Positions 8,447 through 17,194 of a stretch of 64,000 bases of DNA are shown one piece after another (position 1 is the stretch's first letter; each line of letters opens with the position of its first letter). The position numbers were made by a program, and so were the translations under genes. Origin of the DNA: Epilithonimonas zeae (GTDB lineage Bacteria > Bacteroidota > Bacteroidia > Flavobacteriales > Weeksellaceae). The notes under the pieces are model-generated. The model was not told the DNA's origin, did no database searches, and was given only the letters and a program-made list of their open reading frames with translations. The stretch lies in assembly GCF_023278365.1 (NCBI RefSeq), contig NZ_CP075338.1, positions 1,054,001 to 1,118,000 of the forward strand. The letters are read 5' to 3'.

Positions 8447-9913
8447 TTAGTTTAATGGTAAAGTGAAATAAAATGTAGAACCTTCTCCCAGCTCGCTGGA
8501 AACACCGATTGTCCCGTGGTGCTGATTAATAATTTCTGAACAGATATAAAGTCCGATTCCCAGACCTTGAAACTGCAGAGACGATTCTTCAACACGATAA
8601 AACTTCTGGAAAACATATTCCTGTTTGAAATCCGGAATCCCAATCCCAAAGTCTGTTACGCTGATTCGAACTTCTTTTTCGTCGGTAAAAGTGGTGACAA
8701 TAATCTGATGATTTTCAGGAGAATATTTGATAGCATTGGTTAAGAAATTAATCAAAACCTGCTCTATTCTTATCTTATCAAGCGGAATCATAAAATCCGG
8801 TTTCACGCCGTGACGTTCGATTTTAACATCGCTTCCACTCGTATGCAGAATCGTTTCAAGAGCATTTTCCAGAACCTGATTCAGATTTTCCGGTTTTTTA
8901 TTAATCTTTAATTTTCCGTTCTCTATTTTGGAAACATCAAGCAAATCTGTAATCAAACTGTTCAGTTTATCGATTTGGTCTAATGTTTTTTGGACGTACA
9001 TCAATTCAGAATTTTCATCGTTCTGCTTTAGTTTACGACTTAGTAATTGAGTGTAAGCTTTTATACTTGTCAAAGGCGTTTTCAGCTCGTGGCTGGCAAT
9101 ACTTAGGAACTCGTCTTTTTCTTTCTCGATTCTTTTTTGATCATCGATATCCGTGAAAGTCCCTACCCAATTTTTGATATTTTCACCTTCAAAAACAGGC
9201 GACATTCTCAGCAAATGATAGCGGTAAACTTGATTTTTGATATTCTTGATTCTGATTTCCAGCTCCAGCGCTTTGCCCCTTTTTCTACATTCTTCAAACT
9301 GCTCTCGGATATTGTGATCGTCCGGATGAGTTTCCGGAAAATCTTTTTCATTTTCAGAATATTGATACCATTTGCAATTAACAAAATCGACTTCGCCATT
9401 TTCATTAAGCGTAAAAGCGATTTGAGGTAAAGCCTGCAACATCAAATGAAAATGATCAATCTGAGATTTCATGGTTGCCTGCGCTTCCTTTCGTCCTCTG
9501 TTTTCCAGCTCCAGATTGTGCTGTGTTTTCTTCATCGCAAGATTGTTCTCCTGCAGATTGTAAAACGTTTTTGCTTTTAATAAAAGAATATCCGGATCAA
9601 CGGGTTTGGTAACATAATCTTTACCTCCGGATTTATAGCCTTGGGTAATGAATTTTTTCTCGATGCTGACTGCTGAAAGAAAAATGATCGGAACATCTTT
9701 GGTTTTGCTGTAACCTGATAAATTTTCAGCAACTTCGAAACCATCCATATCCGGCATCTGAACATCCAGAATTACCAAAGAATAGTCATTTTTAAGCGCT
9801 TTCCCCAAAGCCTCTTCACCTGAAAGTGCTGTATCTACTTCAAAATCATTGGACTCTAATAATTTTTTTAAAGAAAATATATTATTGGGATTATCATCAA
9901 CAATTAAGACCAT
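8447..9913 (-). CDS. Response regulator / PAS histidine kinase (REC-PAS-HisKA-HATPase)
   Basis: This soluble 488-residue protein opens the operon. An N-terminal receiver (1-120, acceptor Asp50 in VILDVQMPDMDGF, Lys103 in TKPVD) is followed by a short coiled coil, a PAS/PAC domain (about 155-260, ending WVGTFTDIDDQKR), HisKA with His275 in SIASHELKTPLTS, and HATPase_c with DFGIGIP and GLGIGLYI. A receiver placed ahead of a kinase suggests it is a relay step that receives phosphate and adjusts its own kinase output. It ends 7 bp before the start of the large hybrid kinase, so the two are almost certainly co-transcribed. Confidence 0.93.
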   Translation of the reverse strand: MVLIVDDNPNNIFSLKKLLESNDFEVDTALSGEEALGKALKNDYSLVILDVQMPDMDGFEVAENLSGYSKTKDVPIIFLSAVSIEKKFITQGYKSGGKDYVTKPVDPDILLLKAKTFYNLQENNLAMKKTQHNLELENRGRKEAQATMKSQIDHFHLMLQALPQIAFTLNENGEVDFVNCKWYQYSENEKDFPETHPDDHNIREQFEECRKRGKALELEIRIKNIKNQVYRYHLLRMSPVFEGENIKNWVGTFTDIDDQKRIEKEKDEFLSIASHELKTPLTSIKAYTQLLSRKLKQNDENSELMYVQKTLDQIDKLNSLITDLLDVSKIENGKLKINKKPENLNQVLENALETILHTSGSDVKIERHGVKPDFMIPLDKIRIEQVLINFLTNAIKYSPENHQIIVTTFTDEKEVRISVTDFGIGIPDFKQEYVFQKFYRVEESSLQFQGLGIGLYICSEIINQHHGTIGVSSELGEGSTFYFTLPLN

Positions 9914-10099
9914 AAAATTTTAAAATGAACTGATTATTATATTTCATTTATGTAGTTACCAAAAATACTTACAATATTCCAATAAAGCATTATTTTTATA
10001 AAATCAACATAAATAAACTCGAAAAATTAGCCTAGCAAAAACACAGCCAACTTTGCTTATTTCTGACAATTTTTAGTGATTCATCTATTTTCACATGCT

Positions 10100-10107
10100 T
10101 ATCTTTG
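10100..10107 (+). promoter_or_regulatory. Candidate flavobacterial -7 element (TATCTTTG)
   Basis: TATCTTTG matches TAnnTTTG. It overlaps the first codons of the longest frame of the next gene but sits 15 nt before an in-frame TTG at 10122. The same motif lies 18-26 nt before the starts of atpD, menB, the antitoxin gene and the NUDIX gene. I see no good -33 TTG. Confidence 0.4.
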
Positions 10108-10121
10108 CAAAAACTTTTCTT

Positions 10122-12314
10122 TTGAAAGACATTCTTCTCATCACTCCGCCTTTTACCCAACTGAATACGCCCTATCCCGCGACGGCTTATATTAAAGGTT
10201 TTCTGAATACCAAAAATATATCCAGTCACCAGATAGATCTTGGGATTGAGGTGATTTTGGAGTTATTTTCCAAGAATGGACTTCAGAAAGTTTTCAATGT
10301 TTCGATTGATCTTTATAATGTTTCTGAAAATTCTCAAAGGATATTTGCCCTGCGAGAAGAATACATCAAAACCATAGATCAGGTGATTCTTTTTTTACAG
10401 AATCAAAATCCAACTTTGGCGAGACAGATTTGTTCGATGAATTTCCTTCCGGAAGCTTCCCGCTTCAATCAGTTGGATGATATGGAATTTGCTTTCGGGA
10501 ATATGGGTTTGCAGGATAAAGCAAAACATTTGGCAACCTTATATTTAGAAGATCTTTCCGATTATATTGTGGAGAATATTGATTCCGATTTTGGATTCAG
10601 CAGGTATGCCGAAAGACTAGGAAAGAGTGCTAATTCTTTTGATGAATTATATTCTAAAATCAATAATGCTAATAGTTTTATTGATGAAATTACCTTAGAC
10701 ATTTTAAAGAAAAAATTAGAATTGGTTCAGCCAAAATTGGTTTGCTTTTCTGTCCCTTTTCCCGGAAATTTGTATTCTGCTTTCCGATGTGCCAAGTTGA
10801 TTAAAGAAAATTATCCTGGCATCAAAACCGCAATGGGTGGTGGTTTTCCAAATACTGAATTAAGAGATATTAAAGATAAACGCGTTTTTGAATTCATAGA
10901 CTTTATCACATTAGACGACGGCGAATTACCACTTGAATTGGTTTATCAGAATATTTGCAATACTGAGAATCTAGAAGCTGAATATAAAAGAACATTCCTT
11001 CTCGAAAATGGAGAAGTTACTTATAAAAACAATTCCAAAAAACACGATTACAAACAAGCCGAAGTTGGAACGCCGGATTATTCGGACTTACAATTAGACC
11101 ATTATATTTCTGTGATAGAAGTTGCCAATCCGATGCACAGCTTGTGGAGCGACGGGCGATGGAATAAGCTAACGATGGCACACGGTTGCTATTGGGGCAA
11201 GTGTACTTTTTGTGATATTTCTTTGGATTATATCCGTATTTACGAACCTATTTCTGCCAAAATTTTGGTGGACAGAATGGAAGAACTCATCCAAACGACA
11301 GGTGAAACAGGATTCCATTTTGTGGATGAAGCAGCGCCTCCAGCTTTGATGCGAGAAGTTGCTCTGGAAATATTGAGAAGAAATCTCGTTGTGACTTGGT
11401 GGACGAACATTCGATTTGAAAAAAGCTTTACGCAAGATTTGTGTTTCCTTTTGAAAATATCAGGTTGTGTCGCAGTTTCTGGCGGTTTGGAAGTAGCGAG
11501 TGACCGATTGCTAAAACTAATAGACAAAGGCGTTTCCGTAGATCAGGTAGCTAGAGTGACAAGAAACTTCACCGAAGCTGGGATTATGGTCCACGCTTAT
11601 CTGATGTATGGCTACCCGACTCAAACCATTCAGGAAACGGTGGATTCTCTCGAGATGGTTCGACAATTGTTTGAGATGGGCATTTTACAAAGTGGTTTTT
11701 GGCATCAGTTTGCGATGACCGCACATTCCCCAGTGGGACAAAATCCAGAAGAGTTTGGCGTTACACCTATCAAGCAAGAGATTTTGTTTGCCAACAACGA
11801 CATCGATTTTGTTGATAAAACAGGCATTGATAATAGCAAGTTCAGTTTTGGGCTGAAAAAATCTTTGTTCAACTATATGCACGGGATTAACTTCGAAATG
11901 CCTTTGCAGGATTGGTTTGATTTCAAAATCCCGAGAACTACAATTGATCCTGATTATATCCACGACAGTCTTTTGGAGGAAGAAAATTTCGCCTTCAAAC
12001 CCAATTCCAAAATTATTTTTCTGGACAGAAATGTGATTGCTGAAGATTTTGTCAAAACCAAAAAAGGCAATTCCTACAACCTAACAAGAATCACTTTTCA
12101 CCTTAAAACCAACATTCTAAAAATAGAATTGGAAAAAGAAAAAGCCGATTGGCTGATCTCTGTTTTGCAGGACAATTCTATTGAAAACACTAAGAAAATC
12201 ACGCTTCAACAGCTCAAAAATCAATATGAAGAACATTTGGAAGACTTTGAGTTATTCTGGTTCTCAAAACCGATACAGCAGTTGAAGGAGAATGGGATTA
12301 TTCTGAGTTTGTAA
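10122..12314 (+). CDS. Radical SAM enzyme with Rossmann-like (B12-binding-type) N-terminal domain
   Basis: This ~730-residue protein has an N-terminal alpha/beta domain like those of cobalamin-dependent radical SAM enzymes (DILLITPPF; SVPFPGN; AMGGGFPNTE). No DxHxxG cobalamin motif is seen, so B12 may not bind in the usual way. The radical SAM core carries its 4Fe-4S cysteines as C-YWGK-C-TF-C, a CX4CX2C spacing rather than the classical CX3CX2C; this wider form occurs in some B12-type radical SAM groups. Later segments (GGLEVASDRLLKLIDKGV, AYLMYGYPTQT) fit the TIM-barrel. The first frame codon is ATG 10095, but TTG 10122 fits the family start (KDILLIT) and the promoter position better. The following DUF1826-like gene is 28 bp away. 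Substrate unknown. Confidence 0.85.
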   Translation: MKDILLITPPFTQLNTPYPATAYIKGFLNTKNISSHQIDLGIEVILELFSKNGLQKVFNVSIDLYNVSENSQRIFALREEYIKTIDQVILFLQNQNPTLARQICSMNFLPEASRFNQLDDMEFAFGNMGLQDKAKHLATLYLEDLSDYIVENIDSDFGFSRYAERLGKSANSFDELYSKINNANSFIDEITLDILKKKLELVQPKLVCFSVPFPGNLYSAFRCAKLIKENYPGIKTAMGGGFPNTELRDIKDKRVFEFIDFITLDDGELPLELVYQNICNTENLEAEYKRTFLLENGEVTYKNNSKKHDYKQAEVGTPDYSDLQLDHYISVIEVANPMHSLWSDGRWNKLTMAHGCYWGKCTFCDISLDYIRIYEPISAKILVDRMEELIQTTGETGFHFVDEAAPPALMREVALEILRRNLVVTWWTNIRFEKSFTQDLCFLLKISGCVAVSGGLEVASDRLLKLIDKGVSVDQVARVTRNFTEAGIMVHAYLMYGYPTQTIQETVDSLEMVRQLFEMGILQSGFWHQFAMTAHSPVGQNPEEFGVTPIKQEILFANNDIDFVDKTGIDNSKFSFGLKKSLFNYMHGINFEMPLQDWFDFKIPRTTIDPDYIHDSLLEEENFAFKPNSKIIFLDRNVIAEDFVKTKKGNSYNLTRITFHLKTNILKIELEKEKADWLISVLQDNSIENTKKITLQQLKNQYEEHLEDFELFWFSKPIQQLKENGIILSL

Positions 12315-12342
12315 TTATACGTTCATTTACATAATATTTAAT

Positions 12343-13041
12343 ATGTCTAAGACATTTTCTAACCATCATCAAATCAAGACCGTTTCAACTTTCAAGGAAC
12401 TTGTAGAAACAGAGTTTCAAGGTAACAACAATGCTATCTGCTGGCAAAGAAATCTGGTTGGAGATTTTGGAGAAATTGTCTCCAAACTTGAACTGAAAGA
12501 CAACATTACAGAAGTTTCTATAGAAGATTTGGAAAATTTGACACTCTCAGACAATGCTCAGCTCGCAAGAGAAATTATCATCAATGATATGCAATTATTA
12601 ACTGATTTTGGCGCTTCGCCGTCACTTAATTTACTTAAAAATTACGAGCGTGATGATGAGTTCAATTTCATCTCAACAGATGTCTATTCTTATCATGTAG
12701 ACCGCTCACCTATTGCTACCAGTACATTTCTTTGCACTTATTTTGGTACAGCAAGTGACATTTTGCCCAATAATCAGGCCATCCAAAAAATTCTGGTTCC
12801 TGAAATCCGTGAAAAACTAAAAGAGCTACACGATGGCAAAGAAGAAGATTTTGAAGCTTTTTTGAAAGAGTATTATTTTGATTTGCATTATCAGCCGAAA
12901 GCCAATGCGCATCCCATCAATATCGGTTTGGGAAATCTCTGGCGTTTGTCTGTAGATCATCCGGAACAGACAGTGCCACCGTGTGTCCATCGTGCACCTG
13001 TAGAAAATGAGGACGAATATCGGTTGCTTTTGATTTGCTAA
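12343..13041 (+). CDS. DUF1826-like protein
   Basis: This soluble 232-residue protein has no signal peptide. It shares with DUF1826 proteins a YHVDR segment followed by a C-T-Y-F-G strand, and near the end VHRAP followed by an R-x-L-L-L strand. The H-x-D and distal H-R arrangement resembles metal-binding double-stranded beta-helix (cupin or 2-oxoglutarate oxygenase) folds, but this is my reading of a distant match. It follows the radical SAM gene by 28 bp and is probably co-transcribed, so it may act on the same substrate or supply a metal-dependent step. Function is not established. Confidence 0.6.
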   Translation: MSKTFSNHHQIKTVSTFKELVETEFQGNNNAICWQRNLVGDFGEIVSKLELKDNITEVSIEDLENLTLSDNAQLAREIIINDMQLLTDFGASPSLNLLKNYERDDEFNFISTDVYSYHVDRSPIATSTFLCTYFGTASDILPNNQAIQKILVPEIREKLKELHDGKEEDFEAFLKEYYFDLHYQPKANAHPINIGLGNLWRLSVDHPEQTVPPCVHRAPVENEDEYRLLLIC

Positions 13042-13065
13042 AACAGTCTGTATTAGCATAAAACA

Positions 13066-13087
13066 AAACCTGCTCAAAAGCAGGTTT
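13066..13087. terminator. Bidirectional hairpin terminator
   Basis: Perfect stem AAACCTGCT / AGCAGGTTT with a CAAA loop, placed between the convergent DUF1826-like gene and the sugar permease gene. Confidence 0.75.
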
Positions 13088-13107
13088 CTATTTATAAAGT
13101 AAAAATC

Positions 13108-14529
13108 TTAATGTCCAGATTTAGCATCCGCATCTTGTTTTACGTGACTAAGATACTTAGTACAATAACCACCAAAAATCAAAATCACAAGATAACAAAA
13201 CACAGGAATCACAAAGGAATGCTGAACGCCAAACTGGTCTGCCAGATAACCTTGGAAAATCGGAACAATCGCACCTCCTAAAATTGCCATTACAACTAAT
13301 GATGAACCTTGGCTTGTATATTTTCCTAAACCGGAAATCGCCAATGTATAAATATTAGAGAACATAATCGAGTTGAAAATCCCGATTCCTAAAATACTGT
13401 ACATTGCTAATGGTCCTTGATTCAACATTGCGGAAATTAATAACACAACATTAATTGCTGCGAAGATGGATAAAGTTCTTGCCGGAGCTGATTTCCCGAT
13501 GAAAAATGCTACGAAATTCAAAGCAATAAATACCAAGAAGAAACTGATCTGTGCAAACGTCAAATCAACAATACTGAAGATTACTAAGAAAACAGCTGCA
13601 GCCGCAACTAACATATACACAGCTTTCTTACTTTGACTAATGGAATGATTCAATGAAATGGCTCCTAAGAAACGTCCGATCATAGCACCACCCCAATATA
13701 AAGAAAGATAGTTTTTACTTACAGATTCGGTAAGATTCATAATCTGCGGTTGCTCCAAGAAGCTAATGATAAAGCTACCTACAGCCACTTCCCCACCTAC
13801 ATAACAAAACATTGCCAGAACGCCAAACTTCAAATGATTGTGTTGCAAAGCACCGAAACCTTTTACCACTTCCTCACCTACTACTTTGAAATCCGGTAAT
13901 TTAACTCTTGAGATAATCAAAGCCACTAACAAAAGAATCCCAGCAAAAATCAAATAAGGAATCTTAGTTGCTGCTGCAGAGAAAGAACCGTCTGCCTCGG
14001 AGAACAATTCGAAAATCAAATGTCCTCCTAAAACCGGAGCAATCGTAGTTCCGAAAGCGTTAAAAGCCTGAGTCATATTCAGTCGGCTGGATGCAGAATC
14101 TTCTGGCCCTAACAATGATACATAGGCATTTGCCGTGATTTGTAATACAGTGAATCCCAATCCTAAAATGAATAAAGCACCTAAGAATAATGGGTAAGAT
14201 GACAAACTTGCTGCCGGATAAAACAATACACAACCTAATGCTGCTAAGAAAATCCCGAAAAGAATTCCTTTCTTGTACCCCACTTTATCAATCGGGTCGC
14301 CTTGTGTAGTAGAAATGATGAAATAGATCAATGAGCCTATAAAATAAGCACCAAAAAAACAGAATTGTACCAACATCGATTGGAAGAATGTCAGGCTGAA
14401 AAGCTGTTTCAGGTAAGGAATCAAAATGTCATTCATACAAGTGATGAATCCCCACATAAAAAATAAAAGTGTAATAGTAACCAAAGGAACAGTATAGTTC
14501 CTTTTTGTTCCAACTTCATTATTTGCCAT
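13108..14529 (-). CDS. Sugar:H+ symporter, FucP/GluP-type MFS permease
   Basis: This 473-residue protein has about 12 hydrophobic segments and the FucP-family signature FFMWGFITCMNDILIPYLK in the first helix. The family imports L-fucose, glucose, galactose or other monosaccharides with protons across the inner membrane. It is the last gene of a minus-strand carbohydrate block and would take up the sugar released by the exported GH3 enzymes encoded upstream. A strong hairpin terminator lies only 14 bp before its start codon, so its expression may depend on read-through or attenuation. Confidence 0.9.
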   Translation of the reverse strand: MANNEVGTKRNYTVPLVTITLLFFMWGFITCMNDILIPYLKQLFSLTFFQSMLVQFCFFGAYFIGSLIYFIISTTQGDPIDKVGYKKGILFGIFLAALGCVLFYPAASLSSYPLFLGALFILGLGFTVLQITANAYVSLLGPEDSASSRLNMTQAFNAFGTTIAPVLGGHLIFELFSEADGSFSAAATKIPYLIFAGILLLVALIISRVKLPDFKVVGEEVVKGFGALQHNHLKFGVLAMFCYVGGEVAVGSFIISFLEQPQIMNLTESVSKNYLSLYWGGAMIGRFLGAISLNHSISQSKKAVYMLVAAAAVFLVIFSIVDLTFAQISFFLVFIALNFVAFFIGKSAPARTLSIFAAINVVLLISAMLNQGPLAMYSILGIGIFNSIMFSNIYTLAISGLGKYTSQGSSLVVMAILGGAIVPIFQGYLADQFGVQHSFVIPVFCYLVILIFGGYCTKYLSHVKQDADAKSGH

Positions 14530-14542
14530 ATATTTTTAATTT

Positions 14543-14569
14543 AAAAAGAGGCTAAAGATAGCCTCTTTT
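14543..14569 (-). terminator. Hairpin terminator or attenuator just upstream of the permease gene
   Basis: Stem GAGGCTA / TAGCCTC extended by A/T pairs, with a U-run on the minus strand. It ends 14 nt before the permease ATG at 14529. It closes the GH3 transcript but is also in the 5' leader of any transcript that enters the permease gene from upstream. Confidence 0.7.
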
Positions 14570-14650
14570 GTTGATATTATATTATTTTGAGACATTAAAT
14601 TTGTCATTAAAAGTCAAGTTTAATATTGATTATTTTATTTGACTAAAATC

Positions 14651-14717
14651 TCTCGCAGATTTTACAGACGGCGTAGATTAAAAAAAAGAATCTGCAAAAT
14701 TTGCTCAGTCTGCGAGA
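14651..14717. repeat. Intergenic inverted repeat, family B (TCTCGCAGA ends)
   Basis: Arms TCTCGCAGA (14651-14659) and TCTGCGAGA (14709-14717) are perfect complements. Internal CAGAC, GTAGATT and AATCTGC units are degenerate copies of the same short word. A second member is at 18272-18350. Confidence 0.65.
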
Positions 14718-14725
14718 ATATAATT

Positions 14726-17182
14726 TTAAGGTTTCAAATCTTCAAACTTTTGGTCCGCAGGCAAAATATGCTGAACTTTCTCCACCACCAATTCTTTTGG
14801 AACAGAGAATTCTGCAGTCTGCTTAATGTCCAAAGAAGATGCTCCCACAGAAATTTTGTAAGTTCCGGCTTCTGCAACCCACGCAGATTTTGCGGTTTCA
14901 TAGGATGCCAAATCTTTTGGGTTCAATGTCAAAGTAATGGTTTGAGATTCTCCCGGTTTCAGATCTTTCGTTTTAGCATAGGCTTTCAGCTCAGATTTTG
15001 GTTTGTCGATATTTTTTCCCGGAGCTGAAACGTACAATTCTACCACTTCTTTTCCGGCAACCTTACCTGTATTTTTTACATCAACCGTAACTTCTAATTT
15101 ATTATTAAAAGTTGTTGAATTGGTTTTAATATTCGAATAAGCAAAATACGTATAAGATTTTCCATAACCGAATTCATAAGAAGGTTTCACCCCAAACGTA
15201 TTGAAATAACGGTAACCGACATACACACCTTCCTGATATGTCACCTCTTTCGGATTATCTGCAGGAATTCCCGGGAAATTCTTCGCTGAAGCGTGGTCTG
15301 CGTAATTCACTGGGAAAGTCATCGTCAGTTTTCCGGAAGGATTTACTTTTCCTGAAACCACATCTGCAACGGAATGTCCACCTTCCTGTCCCGGCTGCCA
15401 AGCCAAAAGAATGGCATCCACTTTATCTTTCCAGGAAGCGGTTTCGATAACACCGCCGATATTTAAAATCACAACCACTTTTTTCCCTTTTGCGTGGAAA
15501 GCTTTCGAGATTTTATCCAGCATTTCGATTTCTTCCGTCGCCAGATTGAAATCATTATCAACAACTCTGTCGCCGCCTTCGCCTGAGTTTCTTCCCAACG
15601 TCACGAAAGCGATTTCCGAAGTTTCTGCTTTTTTAGCATAGAAGGCATCGTCTAATTTCATTTCGGAAAGTCTTTCCGGCAAAGCCAAAATTCCTTTTGC
15701 TTTTCTTCTTTCCTTTTCGGCAGCTACTTCTTTTTCAGCGTGTGGTGTATATAAATCAACCAATTCTTTGTCTAATTTGTAACCTGCCGCATTCAAACCT
15801 TCCAAAAGAGAAACCGTGTGTTTGTTGTTCACACTTCCGCTTCCTGTTCCGCCTGTAATCCACGCGTAAGAAGTCACGCCAAATAAGGAAACTTCTTTCT
15901 GCTTGTTGTCAAAAGGCAAAGCATTTTGTTCATTTTTAAGCAAAACCATTCCTTCTGTCGCAGCGTTTCTGGTTACTTCTGCGTGTTCTGCAAGATTAGG
16001 TTTGTCGCTGTATTGGTATCGGGCAAAAGTTGGTGTTTTGAAAACATATTCCAGGATTCTTTTCACATTGAGGTTGGCTACTTCCTGAGATACTTTCCCT
16101 GAATTTAAAGCTTCCAACAATACTTTTTTCTGAGCTGGAATTCCCGGCATCAAAAGGTCATTTCCTGCATTCATCTGTTTTACAACATCGGAAATTCCGC
16201 CGCTTCTGATGGATTCAAATCCTGGGAAACCTCCGAACCAATCGGTCATTACGATACCTTTGAAACCCCATTCGTTTCTCAAAACCTGAGTCAGTAAATC
16301 TTTTGAATCCGAGGTGTAGACGCCGTTCACTTTGTTGTAAGATGACATTACCGTCCAGGGTTGAGATTCTTTAACGGTGATTTCGAAATTTCTCAAATAC
16401 AATTCTCTCATCGCTCTTTCAGAAACGTGGGCGTTGATAGTCAAACGGTTGGTTTCTTCATTATTTGCTGCGAAATGTTTGATAGAAGTTCCCACCCCCT
16501 GAGACTGAATTCCGTTCACAATAGCAGCAGCCGTTTTTGCTGAAATCAAAGGGTCTTCAGAATAATATTCGAAGTTTCTTCCGTTCAAGGGATTTCTCTG
16601 GATATTCAAAGCCGGCGCTAAAAGGACATCAACACCATATTCTTTCACTTCATTTCCCATTGCTTTTCCCACCTGCTCCAAAAGTGTTTTATTCCAGGTT
16701 GAAGCCAACGCTGTTCCCACAGGAAATGCTGTTGCATAATACGTTTTTGAATCATTTTTTCTGGTTGGTGCAATTCTCAAACCGGCAGGTCCGTCCGCAA
16801 CTACCGTCGCAGGAATTCCGAATCGGTCGAAATTAGCTGTTCCACCCGCTGCTCCGGGAACCAATCCTTGCTTTGAATCTCCGACAGGCCCCGTCAGAAC
16901 TTCGATTCCGGGCATTCCTGTTCCGATTAAAAGGTTTACTTTTTCCTCGTTGGTCATTTGCTTGATGATGGCATCAATTCTTTTGTCCACCGAAAGTCTT
17001 GTATCTTCCCAGACGTCGAGTTTACCATTTTTATTAAGGTCTTTGAATGTCTTTCCACCAACGGTAACAGTCGGATTATTTTGAGCCTTTGTAAAGGGCG
17101 AAGCTGCTAACAAAGCCAGGAACAATCCTGCAAACTTTGCTTTTTTTGAAAGCATAAGCAAGGTAGTTTCGTTCTTGTTCAT
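14726..17182 (-). CDS. Exported glycoside hydrolase family 3 (beta-glucosidase type)
   Basis: This 818-residue protein carries an N-terminal signal peptide (hydrophobic 17-33, cleavage near TKA-QN). An EF-hand-like loop, DLNKNGKLDVWED (48-60), precedes the GH3 TIM-barrel. The conserved K-H-F substrate loop (SIKHFAANNEETNR) and the nucleophile in VMTDWFGG are present, followed by the alpha/beta sandwich domain and a C-terminal fibronectin-III-like domain (ELYVSAPG). GH3 enzymes release terminal beta-linked sugars, usually glucose. The gene follows the nucleoside-hydrolase-like gene by 12 bp and belongs to the same transcript. It is one of three GH3 genes in the window; the one at 22745 shares the EF-hand loop. 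Confidence 0.93.
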   Translation of the reverse strand: MNKNETTLLMLSKKAKFAGLFLALLAASPFTKAQNNPTVTVGGKTFKDLNKNGKLDVWEDTRLSVDKRIDAIIKQMTNEEKVNLLIGTGMPGIEVLTGPVGDSKQGLVPGAAGGTANFDRFGIPATVVADGPAGLRIAPTRKNDSKTYYATAFPVGTALASTWNKTLLEQVGKAMGNEVKEYGVDVLLAPALNIQRNPLNGRNFEYYSEDPLISAKTAAAIVNGIQSQGVGTSIKHFAANNEETNRLTINAHVSERAMRELYLRNFEITVKESQPWTVMSSYNKVNGVYTSDSKDLLTQVLRNEWGFKGIVMTDWFGGFPGFESIRSGGISDVVKQMNAGNDLLMPGIPAQKKVLLEALNSGKVSQEVANLNVKRILEYVFKTPTFARYQYSDKPNLAEHAEVTRNAATEGMVLLKNEQNALPFDNKQKEVSLFGVTSYAWITGGTGSGSVNNKHTVSLLEGLNAAGYKLDKELVDLYTPHAEKEVAAEKERRKAKGILALPERLSEMKLDDAFYAKKAETSEIAFVTLGRNSGEGGDRVVDNDFNLATEEIEMLDKISKAFHAKGKKVVVILNIGGVIETASWKDKVDAILLAWQPGQEGGHSVADVVSGKVNPSGKLTMTFPVNYADHASAKNFPGIPADNPKEVTYQEGVYVGYRYFNTFGVKPSYEFGYGKSYTYFAYSNIKTNSTTFNNKLEVTVDVKNTGKVAGKEVVELYVSAPGKNIDKPKSELKAYAKTKDLKPGESQTITLTLNPKDLASYETAKSAWVAEAGTYKISVGASSLDIKQTAEFSVPKELVVEKVQHILPADQKFEDLKP

Positions 17183-17194
17183 AATACTATATTT

